In this document: piece by piece, positions 53,173 through 64,000 of the stretch
Layout: each line of letters opens with the position of its first letter
How positions within the stretch are numbered: the first letter of the stretch is position 1
DNA from: Gremmenia infestans
Lineage: Eukaryota; Ascomycota; Leotiomycetes; Helotiales; Hamatocanthoscyphaceae
Assembly: GCA_032629725.1 (NCBI GenBank)
Contig: JAFEVB010000023.1
Coordinates: forward strand, 310,001 to 374,000
Length of the DNA: 64,000 nucleotides
Direction of reading: 5' to 3'
Notes under the pieces: generated by a model
Databases searched by the model: none
The model's input: the letters and a program-made list of their open reading frames with translations, nothing else
Told to the model about the DNA's origin: nothing
Translations under genes and position numbers: made by a program

Positions 53173-55233
53173 TTTGATGATTATGCGAATGATGCGAGAC
53201 TTCAAGAGCACTGGCGGATGCAAATATGTTATATATGGAGAACTAAGGAATAGTCACTAATGAGTGGATCTTCAAAGGCATCCTGAAATAACATTTGGAA
53301 ATTATTAGGATCCTTTTACGGGTACCGACTGTCGTACGCCTGTGTGAGCACTAGCTAGGTGCTTCGTGGGGCTCACCTAATGAGTACCGAGGTGTCGACC
53401 ATGAGTCTCTGCTCCCCAGATCTTTCCCGCATCTGGCATTTCATTAGCCTTAGCGGAAGGACCGTCATTTTGTCAACCCGATGATCTACACAACGTACGG
53501 AGTACGGAGTACCGTATATCTGACCTTTACGGAGGTATTCCAAGACGGATAGATTTAGGCACAACTCGAAGATAAGTTTCTGTAGATCTAAGTGGGGACT
53601 GTATTGTTTGCTGGAAGGGGGAATTATGCATCTAAGACCTAGATGGAACAGCATCTTCAACGTGTGGTAAAAGTCTCATTTCGGGTTCATGGATGGACCT
53701 TGTCATTCAAAGGATTCAAAGACGAAAGATTTAAAACACGTCCTATGGTGTAAATTGACGTGTTGGGCAAAGAAGCTAACGTACTAGAAGACACGGACTC
53801 TGCACGCTTTACCTAACCGAGGGTGCAGGAACAAACGGCGCATATTCGTGCTGCCAAAAATAGCCTGCAAGGAACATTAGACTTGTGGATCTTTACATCA
53901 AATCTCAGGGACGCTAGGATATAAGAATTCCTTCCAGTTGCTTGGGTTCAGCCGAAAAGCTTGTATTTACGGTGCTAAGGGTTTATATTAATATGGCTGA
54001 ATCTTATTGGCCGCAAGAACGACGACCTACTAAACCAACCATGCTTCAATTATCTCCAGCGAGTCAGCGACAGATCTTCAAAGCCTTTTAGTGACGTTCG
54101 GGTTGTGCATGTTGAGCCTCCAGTGAAGCTGCTAAGCTTTACCTGACTGTACTAATCTGTACTGTAATGTAATGCATTACGGCTTTCTCTATAAAAACAC
54201 GTCATGCGAATGTTATCCCTATGAATTTGAAGGGTCCTATCTATAATTAAATCTAGACCCTAGAAATTAAATTACGTATGGCTCATTGAGCAACCATCCT
54301 ACTTACCTCACGTAGGACACGAAGGACAACTGCAACTACAACTACAGTCGAAATTCCTCTTCATAACACCCTTCGCTTGCAAACCTACAGCGAGCAGCCG
54401 GAGACGCAACTCAGAGGTATCATTAATAACTCTCAACCACCAAATACAAACACAAATGCGCCACTTAACCTTCTTTCAACTTTCAACCAAACGTCCAAAC
54501 TTTCGAAATACGCAACAAGAAACAACGCTAGTAACATAGACACCGCAAAACCAATGGCGCAACCAACATCACATCACCCCAGCATAACAACACAACCCAA
54601 CAAGACCATCCGACAAAACGAACCCTTATATCCAATCCAGGCCCCCCAAAAATCAAACCACGCACTCCCTCACTCACTAACAATTCTCACTCCACTTCCA
54701 CTTTCACATACGACGCTGTTGTACATACGAGCTGAACACAACATCGTGGTGCATACCTACATACGAACACGCAGCCCGCATACAGTAAGCTCAGCTCAGC
54801 TCAGCACAGCACAATCAGCTGCAACTCGAGATGACCGTCACTCGAAAGGTATGTATGTAGGTACAGAAGACATTTCAAGCACGTAGCTGACTCACTTCCC
54901 GTACGGGCCGACACATATATCCGTCTATGAAATATTTGCAAAACGGGCACGTGTGCGAATTCTTTCTTGCCTTGGAACCGTACGGGAGAAAACGTGTACG
55001 TATAAAATAAGCCGGCCTGCTTAGTATTTGGAGTTCGGGGCAATCAATGGGAGAAAAGGACAAGACCGGGAAAAGAAACTATAAAGCGATACTGGCACTC
55101 GAGAAAGGAATTAGAAGTGGTATTCTGCATGAGCGCTAAAGGAAGAACTGCCTACGGTCCTATGATGGCCGCCTACCAGACGCCTATCAAACATACTCGC
55201 TAACCCCAAACCAAAGCATCATGGATCCATCAA
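53173..55233. other. Gene-free 2 kb stretch
   Basis: No gene supported. Contains ACGTACGGAGTACGGAGTACCGTA at about 53493-53516, a CA/AC-rich low-complexity tract (54400-54700) that opens a plus-strand frame without domain content, and AT-rich DNA near 54140-54290. Confidence 0.5.
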
Positions 55234-58200
55234 TCAAACTTCGTCTTTCCTACCCTCACCAGCAGGCGCCTTTGTGCCCTCACCTAAAATCGCTCCTCTC
55301 TTCTTCTCGACAGTATTCTTCAACACCCTTAACCTATCCTCCGTGATCCTTATGGCAGCCGCCATCTCCCTCTCCTCCATCTTCTCATCCTTCAACCTAT
55401 CCTCCATCGTCTTGGCCTCAACAGGCATCTTCCCCACTTCCCTGACCTTCTCCATACCCACTCTGTCTTCAAGCCAAGTCCACAACTCACTCTCTTCCCT
55501 TCGCCACATCTCCTCGTACGCAGCGACACGTTGAGGAGTGCCGAGGAAGCTCATGTTAGTGTCTCCACTCCCGCCCAAGCCGAAGCGGAACCAAGAAGCT
55601 ACGAGCAAGCCAACGAAGATGCCGTATAGAATGTTGCCGGTGAGCAGTGGGCCTATGATGTCAAGAATGGGGCCGAAGATGCCATGGAGAGGTTCGAAGA
55701 GTCCCCAGTCATCTTGGACAGGCTTCTTATCGCTAACACCATCCAAGGACTTAGCGAGGCTCTTGGACTCGCGGCCCTTGCGGCCTTTCTTCTTGCCTTT
55801 GCTTGCTGCTGCAACGGTGCCGCGGCGCGATGATACGGCTGCTTTAAGGGCGATGATGATGTCTTTAGTATACTGTACCTGTCCATCATTGGCACCCTTT
55901 TCAATCGGACCTGTGGGAGTTAAAGTAGTGAAATTTTCAGAGAGAGGGGTAACGAACCTTTCAGCCAACTCTTGCCAGTCCACTCGATGGCGTTGTTCAC
56001 CTGTAGCCTCGTGCTGTTCCCTTCGCCCCAAGAAAGACAATACTTGGTCTTGACGCTGAAAACATTACCACTGGGCACATCAGGTGTTTGAGTCGAGATT
56101 GTGACTGAAACTGCCTTCTCGAGATCCAAAGAATCAAGGGTCTCCGTGCATATACATTTGGTTTGCCTTGGGCCAATCGCGCCACTAAGAGGCTTGATGT
56201 ATGAGTAATTTCGCACTTTGTTCTCCGAGGTTAAAGGCGCTGCTGAAGTGCCCTCCATTGTCAAATCCAGGCACTTTTGTTCGACGGTGAGGTAATGCCT
56301 CATCCATATTACCGATGCAGGGCCAAACATAAGACTATATATCTTGCCAAGTGGAGCAGAAATGATCTCGTCCGCAAGTATTTTAGAATAATGGGTTTCT
56401 CCATCCGAGCAAGTGGTAGGAGAATGCGTAGCTGGACCAGGAAAGTCAACAGACGCGAGAATTGGTTTATCTTCTTTGCTCTCAGTCGGAACACCATTCG
56501 TCACGACTGCTGCTGAGGCTTTTCGGCTGACAATTTTTTCGACCATGTCGCTACCCGCCACACTTCCCTCAGCTTGAGTAAAGCTCATTCCATCTTCCTC
56601 CTCGTCATCTTCGTCGTACATCTCATCGCCTTCCTCACCCTCGCTGTCGGATTCCGAACCACTTTGGCTGTCGGGAGGAACAACACTTCCATCGGCTTTC
56701 TCAGTCTTATCTCCACCTCCTGTCTCGTCGATTGTTACGCCGTTCAAGGAACTCCGCAAACTCGGGTGTCCAAGCTTCCATATCCCAACAATCAGATCGT
56801 AAGTCGAGTCCCGACTGGTAAAACTCGCAAAAATGTTCTTTGCATGTAGAGTAGAAATCATAAGCCCATTCTTGAACAGCAATGCCGTGCTTCGTTTTTC
56901 AACAGAAACAATCTCGTCAAAGCTCATAACCAAAGTTGTGACCCAACCAAAAATGTTGCTACTAAAACATAAATGGCCTTCAGAAACGTACAATCGCCCG
57001 TGGGCAAGGATTTCTCGTTGCAAGGCACAGCTGTAGTCTTCGATCAAGTAGTCATCATCCGGTACACTCCTGAAAAGTTGATGAAAGTCGCGATTTCGCT
57101 TCTTGCTTGCAACAGCAAACCCAGTAATCTTTGGGTTCCCAGCTTTTGGGTCAGCCATAGAACCATGAGCCGCCGCAATAGCGGCACCAATAGCCCCACC
57201 AGATGTTGCGGTGCTTCCCCTCTTCCTACGATGGCCTATCGCGCTTCGGATACTGCCACTACGCTTGATGCCAGCATTGCCTTCAAAAACGCTACCATTC
57301 GGCGGCGTTTGTTCTCCAGGCAGAGATGGCTCATATAATGATCGAGGTCCAACAAAGGGTTGGATGTCTTCCACGACAGTTGTGTATGGCGTGGTTTCAT
57401 ACCCTTCCCTGGAAGCTGGTGCGGTGGCGTATGATCTGTTTGTGAAGGAATCTTCATTTGGTAGGTCAGAGCGACCCCTCTGCTCCTCGGGAAACTTTGA
57501 AGCAACTGGCGTGTTCGTTCCACTGGTGGTCTCAGAAATACCCAAGTGGCTTAGGCTGAGGTCCCCCATCCCCAATGTCTTCACCGCCAATTCCTTCTCC
57601 TCTGCCTCACTATTTGAATCCGTCTTGTCCGCCAGCGTTTCGACTTCCGGGCTTTCTGCTATATCCTTCAATTCCTGTGTGCCACTTCTGGATCTGTTCC
57701 CGGGAGGAGCCACGTTGGTATTAGCTATACTGTTACTTAATTGATTTGCGGCGTTCTGAGCAGCAGAAAATACGCTGGAGAAGAAGCCTCCTTGTCCTGA
57801 GGGAGTTGTGGAACCGTTTTCGGGGGTAGGTGTTAGTGGTGCAGTTGTGATATTTGATAATTTGCTAGGTCCGAGAGTAGCTGATCCTGATCTCACCCGT
57901 CGGTGCGATATCATGTTCCCCGAAGGAGACGTCACCACATTGGAATTCACAGGGCTAGAATCAGATTGAGAGTGAGTATGCCCTCGTTCGTGAGGAGTCG
58001 TAAAACGGGGCGAACTCGAGTCTGTAGGTGTTGGAGGAGTATTTACGATTACAGGAGCGACCGTGTCGCCTTGTGGAGGTGTTAAGGGGACTGCATTCGT
58101 ATCTATTGGGTGTATTTTTGCAGTCTTGGGTCGTTCTGGGGCGGAGTTGTCAAGACTGGTTTGTGAGGTTTGTTTTTCAAAGATTCTCGAAACAACGCTT

Positions 58201-59368
58201 CCACGCCTGCTGTTCCCCGCCGAATCGTTGTCTTGTGGTAGTGTCCCAGCCCGGCCTCCAGCCTTGCGCTCTGGGCTTATGCTAGGGCTCGCCCCACGCC
58301 GCGGTTTGAAGGCCTCCTTTAATCTGCCAACAGGAGAGGGAGAGCGCTTGTGTGATCCGTCTGTGGGAGCTTGGAGGCTGTTTGTCGCAAGAGATTCGGT
58401 TGAGGTTGAGGCAGCCAGGGCGTCGGTTTGGGGAGGGAAGGTCGAGGATCGGGGTCGAGTAGCACCGTCCAATTGATCGTCTTCGGGTTTGGGCTGAACG
58501 GTAGTGGGTACTATCGACGCTTGCACGAGCGGGGACGAGGTAGTAAGGTACCCGATGTGGGAGGGATGTGTTGACAATGAAGGTGCTGTTTCGACGGGTC
58601 TAAGAGAGTCAGAGACACGATCAGATTAGAAACGAGCGGCAAAGCGAGGGATGATCCAAGTCAGGAGCAATGTTAGAATGTCTAAAGCGGCTGAGCTGAC
58701 TAGTTGGTTGCATGAATAGACAAATGAGAAGTGTTGAATGAATGGCAGCATAAACCTTGACAGATTGATTGGTGAGAGTTATGAGTCGCTGGGGATGTTT
58801 GATTATGTTTGGTTTTGTTGGAGAAAATGGCTGGGGGTCGATCGAGCAGATCTTCGCTTCTGCATGCGGCTCTGATTTCGATGTAGCGCTGCCTCGGACA
58901 AAAGAACAATAATACGATCAAACATGAGAACTAGAAGACTCACGATACAGTATCCGAATCATTTGTGAGCAAGCTGCTCCCATCGCCTGAGCGGGTTGTT
59001 ACACTACCATTGCGGCGCTCGACCTCGTTCGCCAAGGTCCCTCGTTCAGCAACACTCCTTCCTCTCTCTGCCTCCTCGCTGGCCCTCAGCTCGTCTTCTC
59101 TTTCCTGCTTCCTGCGCCGTCGTTTGGATCCAATTGTTGGCACGAGTGTCTTGATGGCCTTGGACTCCTGCTCGTCGTCGGATCCATTGAGCGCCTTCAA
59201 CCTCTCAACAACGCTGTCCAACGATTCTCGAAATCCCCTTTTGCCGTCGCTCTCTGCGCTTTTCATGGAACTCGAAGCCGAATCGCCATTCTTCTGATGC
59301 CGCTGACGGGTCCTGGAGAGGACGTTCGTTAGGCCATTCGATCGCGATCTTGAAGGTGATTCGGACAT
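55234..59368 (-). CDS. GRAM-VASt sterol-transfer protein (LAM/Ysp2-like)
   Basis: Three exons, 1247 aa: 59368-58944, 58599-55958, 55910-55234; introns 344 and 47 bp in phase. Such proteins sit in the ER at plasma-membrane contact sites and move sterol between membranes. The first ~600 residues are disordered, Ser/Thr/Pro-rich with basic runs. The GRAM domain is at about 645-755 (NRDFHQLFRSVPDDDYLIEDY, REILAHGRLYVSEGHLCFSSN, FGWVTTLVMSFDEIVSVEK, KNIFASFTSRDSTYDLI). An acidic linker follows (SDSEGEEGDEMYDEDDEEEDG). The VASt lipid-binding domain is at about 873-1050 (HYSKILADEIISAPLGKIYSLMF through NAIEWTGKSWLKGPIEKG). A single membrane helix (GNILYGIFVGLLVASWF) lies near 1125, then a C-terminal coiled coil. 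The first exon model depends on one long intron. Confidence 0.9.
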
Positions 59369-61850
59369 GCCGGCGATTGCAGGAGTAGCAGGTGGGGTGG
59401 TTATCGCAGAAGGGACAAGTTCGATTGAGACGATGCGTAGAGATTACAATCCATGGAGTAGAAGAAGAGGGAGGCAAGTAACCAAATCAAAGCTACGTGA
59501 AGTGAATGGAAGACAAGGTCGTAGAGACAATCCTTGATCCCACCCTGGTTGCGCGATCGCGCCGCGGGCGTTACCACAGTAAAGCGCCGATGACGAGGTA
59601 GTCTGTCAAGGAAAAGCCAAAGGAATGGAATGTTTCAACGCAGGCGGCGTGTGTTGAAGAGACCAACCGGATAGGAGGATTGTAATAGCGTATACAAACT
59701 TGATGGCATGTAGGCTTTCATCGGTTTTGCTGTCCCCTACCTGAGTAGGTACTGTACTTATTACATGCTCTTGCCTGATTTAGCTTATTACTACCAACAT
59801 TCAACGTCATAATCAGCGGCCGCCCACTACTCGTACCCCAGATTCTAGATTTGTTGATCCTGCCATCAATTACCTACCTATGTAGGTACTCAACAATCTA
59901 TTATTAAAACATGCCTGTCTAATGCCCTCTTGTTCTTCACTCGAAATGGTTCTGTTCCTTGCACACGTGGGAAACACGTTTTCCCCGGATTGCAATCCTA
60001 CATCTTGCCCCACTGCATTGCATGCATGCATAGTTCTTTTCAAACGGCCAACCACTGCGTGCCTTTTAGATATAATACTGTCTTGTGCATATGAATTCTT
60101 TTGACATTTTGTTAAATTCCCAAGAATATATCTCCCTTATTTGAAAGCCATAAATCCATGCCGGGGCGAAGCGAAGTGCGGTTGTTATCGAGATCAAGGT
60201 TACTTTCTTGTTTTTACAGATTTTAAAGCAGCTTCCATTCACGACTTGCAATTACAGGCCTGCTTATATAGATATGCATTCGAGATGGGGTTTCTTTTAC
60301 TATGTTTTTTCTTAGACTATGTCCATTGACAACAGATAAAGAAGTCGATGTCTCGATAAGACCATAGAAAACCGAGGAGCCACATCTAAACCCTAGGAGT
60401 GATCTCACTATTTTGTCTTGCTATTATTTTCTCTCAACTAAAGAGTACCATCATGCTTTTCTATCTTTTCAAAACAAATTCGGATGTGATCTGCTTCCTC
60501 CGTCTACTTGTAAAACTTGTGCTTGGGTACTGGCCCAAGGTATGTAGAACGGACCGGAATTCAGCTCAAGGAAAGCCGTACACAAGATTAGAGATAGAGA
60601 ATTGTGGGAAGCAATGTAGAATTTCAATAGAATGTTTGATACTAATAATATTTCATGGAGTAGCATTGGAACGTTTGGACAAGAGAAGGAGATAAGTTAG
60701 GGGCCAAGGATTTAGCACTCACCCCTAACCAGCCCCTTTTATACATCTACAACAACCACCCGAATTCATGATTTCCTTGAGTTATTATTATGTTATCTTT
60801 CTCTATCTCGGCGCAGACCTCTTCGCCGAGATCTACCGGAGCAGTTCCTTTTTAGGAACAGCATCTATGTTACCATCAACGATTCTTTGCTTGAACATCT
60901 ATATTATCATCCCCTATCTGGTGTATTAACCGTGCGTTCTTCTAAAATATACCCCTCCATAACCGTACATTGATAATGCCTCGGCTCATCAACCCACCTG
61001 GCAGTTCAAAAGTCTGGATATCCCGCTGTAAGTATCGGTATATTTCACGGGAAACTAGCCGATTTTGTTCATCTAAGGTCATCCGATATCGCGATAAATG
61101 TAGGTGCTCACAGTCGTTACTCTCACTGTTTGCCAATTATTGACTTTCTTACTACAGAGCATATATGGTTTTGCCTAGGCGGGATATGCGAGGGCACGTG
61201 CAGTAGATAAGGTATGATTCGGCGCTACACTACTGTACTTTCTAGTAAACCTGATGCACCGAGAGATCGATAGCAGAGATGGAGTATGGTTTGAATATTA
61301 CGGAAGGTACAGCGGTTGAGTATTGTCACAATTCTAAATTAATGCTTTCACCCCTCGATTCCTAATTGGGAAGTTATAGTAAATACTGCCCCTGTAAGTA
61401 TTGCCTTTAGAGGCGGCGTAAGCTCCAAGCATCAGAGGTGAAAGTGCGCACTAGAACCCCTGTTATTTTCGAATTGCAACAATACTTAACCGCTGTACCT
61501 CCGTAAAATCGAACACAGGTTGGAACCGTTGGATAGGACTACTTCGTAGTTACCCCCTGTTACGGGAAGAGTTTGTCTGATTAGGCTCACTGCCGGCGCT
61601 ACTACAGTTCCCCCCCACTTCATCTAATTTGCTTGGCCTTGGCCTACCGGTGGTACCGGTATATCTACTCCTTGAGACCTTCCAGATGTTTATGGGATTT
61701 ATGTAGGTACTCCAAATATTCTTTGCGGCCGTTCTTGCCGTCTGGGCAATTGACTTCAACCATTTGCTCTTTCCTCGCCGACATTTGTATTCGTCTACCT
61801 TTTCTCACTTGTGACGTTCTTGTTCCTCAACATTTTCACACACAATCAAG
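59369..61850. other. Gene-free 2.5 kb stretch
   Basis: No gene supported. AT-rich with short ORFs. Words related to TACCTAGGTA recur (CTACCTGAGTAGGTAC at about 59738, TTACCTACCTATGTAGGTAC at about 59870). The stretch around 61540-61850 is the promoter of the phospholipase gene. Confidence 0.5.
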
Positions 61851-63534
61851 ATGTTCGCCGCTACAGGTATCCTCTCTCTGTTGCTGTCTACAGTTTTAGC
61901 ACCAGCGGTGCTGGCCGTCAGTTCATCTTACGTCCCAATTTCCGCAGATTGCCCATCAGAGTCACTCGTAAGAGCTGCCAGTGGTCTCTCAACCAAAGAA
62001 GAGGCATATCGAGTATCTAGGAAAGCAGTGGCTGACAAAGCACTCAAATCATGGTTGGCCGAAACCAATTCTGATTTTGTTACCGATGAGCTTCCGACGG
62101 TACGTAAATCGCATTCAAGTGATCTCGGGACGCAACGCTGACTGAACTTAGATTGCATTGTCGAGCAGTGGCGGCGGGGACAGGGCCATGCTGTCAGGTG
62201 CGGGAGTAATCCAAGGGCTTGATGCACGAGATAGCAATGTCAGCACCAGCGGGCTCTTCCAAGCTCTAACCTATCATAGTGCACTCTCCGGAGGTGCTTG
62301 GTTGTTGACATCGTTTGCTGGAAACAACTATCCTACCATTAGCTCTCTAGAGTCCAACCTCTGGGGACTGGCTATACAGGATAGTCTGCTAGATCCGGAA
62401 CTTTTGGGGGCCTTGGTTGACTACCTTACAATCGCCGACGAGATAGGTTTAAAGGAAAGCGCAGGATATGAAACCACCCTGATTGACGTGTATGGCCGTC
62501 TCCTGGGTTATCAACTCTACGACCAAGCGGATGGCGGCGCAGGACTCACTTTATCTTCAATCACCGGATTCTCTAATTTTGCTTCCCATGCTGTTCCTTA
62601 CCCTATCATTACAGCTCTTGGAGCTAAAGTCTGGCTTGGAGAATGTGCTCCAGGTCCAAATGCGACAACGTATGAGTTCTCTCCTTTCGAGTTTGGTAGC
62701 TGGGACAGCGATGTCAGCGCGTTCACTCAGACAAAATACCTCGGTACATCCATGAAAGGAGGGAAGCCAGTTTCATCATGCACGACCAACTATGACAATA
62801 TTGGCTACATTGCCGGAACCTCCAGCGATGTTTTCGCCGCCGAACTCTGCACCGATGTTTCAGACTCGAGTTCCGAACTTGTCACGGCCATGGAGAAGAT
62901 TCTTGTCGACGTTCACGAAATCGCAACATCTGACGAGTACGCGACCTACAGGAATCCGTTCTACGAATATCAATCTTCCACTCAGGTTCCAAATTCCGCA
63001 AACAACATTAGTGCCCAACAAAGCCTCAGCTTAGTTGATGGTGGTAATGCAATGCAAAACAATCCCATCTTTCCCCTTCTCCAGCCCGCCCGTAAGATCG
63101 ATGTTATCATCGTCAATGACAACTCAGCGGACACAAGCAACAATTGGCCAAACGGGTCCGAGATTTTGACTACCTACGTACAGTCTTTCAATCATAACCT
63201 GACACGCATGCCGTATATCCCGACTGTCGCTACGTTCATCGCTGAAGGCTTGAACACAAGAGCCACTTTCTTCGGCTGTAACGATTCCAGCAAAGTTACC
63301 ATTGTCTACCTTCCTAATGCCGATTTTACCTTCTCGAGCAACGTGTCAACTGCGCAACTCGCATACTCCAAGGCTGAGCAGGCTGAAATGATTGCTAATG
63401 GGGTTCAGATTGTGAGCCAAGGAGAGAAAGCGGGCTGGGGGACTTGTCTTGGATGTGCGTTGATGATGAAGACAAACCAGACTTTACCGGATGACTGCAC
63501 TGCTTGTTTTGCAGAATATTGCTATTATGAATAA
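61851..63534 (+). CDS. Secreted lysophospholipase (phospholipase B family)
   Basis: Two exons, 543 aa: 61851-62099 and 62152-63534, intron 52 bp (GTACGT, CTGAC branch, TTAG). A signal peptide (MFAATGILSLLLSTVLAPAVLA) precedes a YVPISADCPSESLVR start usual for fungal plb proteins. The patatin/cPLA2-like catalytic core has SSSGGGDRAMLSGAGV (oxyanion Arg loop), the nucleophile region YHSALSGGAWLL where most family members have GLSGGSW, and SLVDGGNAMQNNPIFPLL with the catalytic Asp. Cysteines near the end (CLGCALMM, DDCTACFAEYC) are conserved in the family. The protein ends right after them, so there is no Ser/Thr-rich GPI-anchor tail and it is probably freely secreted. It cleaves acyl chains from lysophospholipids. 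Confidence 0.92.
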
Positions 63535-64000
63535 CATGTACCAAGGTAGCGTTTTGTTTGGACCTTTATACATATTTATGTTTATAGCTACCTGCTTTCT
63601 TGCATGCCTTGGTCCGTGAAAATTAGATATCACATGCTAAGCTCTTCAGAGATAGTACTTCTTCGCATGCTTCGATTCTTTACGCCTCCGCACAGTCAGA
63701 TATTGAAAGTATTCAAAGTAAATTGTCAATTTTCAATTTTCATACTTGACCTATTATTAGCGGCGACATAAGTCAAGTGCTTCATTGCCACACGTCACGT
63801 GGCAAATGCAGATTCTTTCACATGGCATAGCACTCGAATAAAACGCTGCAGTTATCAGAATCACCGCTTTGAGACTGGAGAGCTTTTAAATGCGTAAAGA
63901 ATGCAAACTTTTAAAAGTGTACCTAGTCAAGCTGGGGAACATGTTGAGATTGATGTAGCGCTTTACGAGTATAGAATTCTTGGAAACATACTCCGTACGT
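63535..64000. other. Window-end spacer, no gene seen
   Basis: 3' flank of the phospholipase gene. AT-rich; the last 13 bases contain ATACTCCGTACGT. Confidence 0.5.

Noticed and set aside
54377..54886. 169-codon plus-strand ORF rich in Thr, Asn, Pro and His
   Set aside because: Produced by a CA/AC-rich low-complexity tract; no folded-domain pattern.
1..64000. tRNA genes, rRNA, CRISPR arrays, or an intact transposon
   Set aside because: No B-box/T-loop with a matching cloverleaf, no spaced direct repeats and no transposase or reverse transcriptase motifs were recognised by eye.

Overview
This window comes from a filamentous ascomycete (Pezizomycotina). The evidence is many protein genes on both strands with short introns (mostly 45-70 bp, GTANGT...CTAAC/CTGAC...YAG), families typical of these fungi (HET-domain, PTH11-type rhodopsin-fold membrane protein, AIM9-like kinase, arginine attenuator peptide upstream of the arginine-specific carbamoyl-phosphate synthase) and a repeat pair whose differences are almost all transitions, as repeat-induced point mutation (RIP) leaves. 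Leotiomycetes is a guess from overall protein feel, not something the sequence proves. No rRNA, tRNA, CRISPR or intact transposon was recognised.

Layout. 0-8 kb: a HET-domain gene, a 1 kb gap holding a hidden small Cys-containing gene beside a four-copy 86-bp tandem repeat, about 2.3 kb of gene-poor AT-rich and simple-repeat DNA, then a four-exon F-box-like/DUF7730 membrane protein. 8-25 kb is a housekeeping block: nicotinamide riboside kinase, the small subunit of arginine-specific carbamoyl-phosphate synthase with its spliced attenuator uORF, electron transfer flavoprotein beta, a seven-helix PTH11-like protein, an Acinus-like SAP protein, a cyclin, a decayed alpha/beta hydrolase, and an RBR ubiquitin ligase. 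25-37 kb: a ROG1/DUF676 lipase, then a group with an SfnB/DszC-like flavin monooxygenase, a medium-chain reductase and an SfnG-like FMNH2-dependent sulfone monooxygenase. 37-45 kb: a GT90 glycosyltransferase, the wrecked 3' end of a reducing polyketide synthase and a cytochrome P450. 45-53 kb: two copies of a ~200-bp MITE-like element, a broken coiled-coil ORF, a small conserved protein, an AIM9-like kinase and a secreted feruloyl/acetylxylan-type esterase. 55-64 kb: a GRAM-VASt sterol-transfer protein and a secreted lysophospholipase.

How genes may work together. The arginine gene and its uORF form one translationally controlled unit. The SfnB-like and SfnG-like genes lie within 5 kb of each other and in bacteria such enzymes work together in organosulfur scavenging, so this may be a fungal sulfur-acquisition locus (inference). 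The P450 beside the polyketide synthase relic looks like the survivor of a secondary-metabolite cluster. Exon boundaries given here were chosen by hand from splice consensus plus continuity of conserved protein sequence. They check by reading frame, but not by transcript data.
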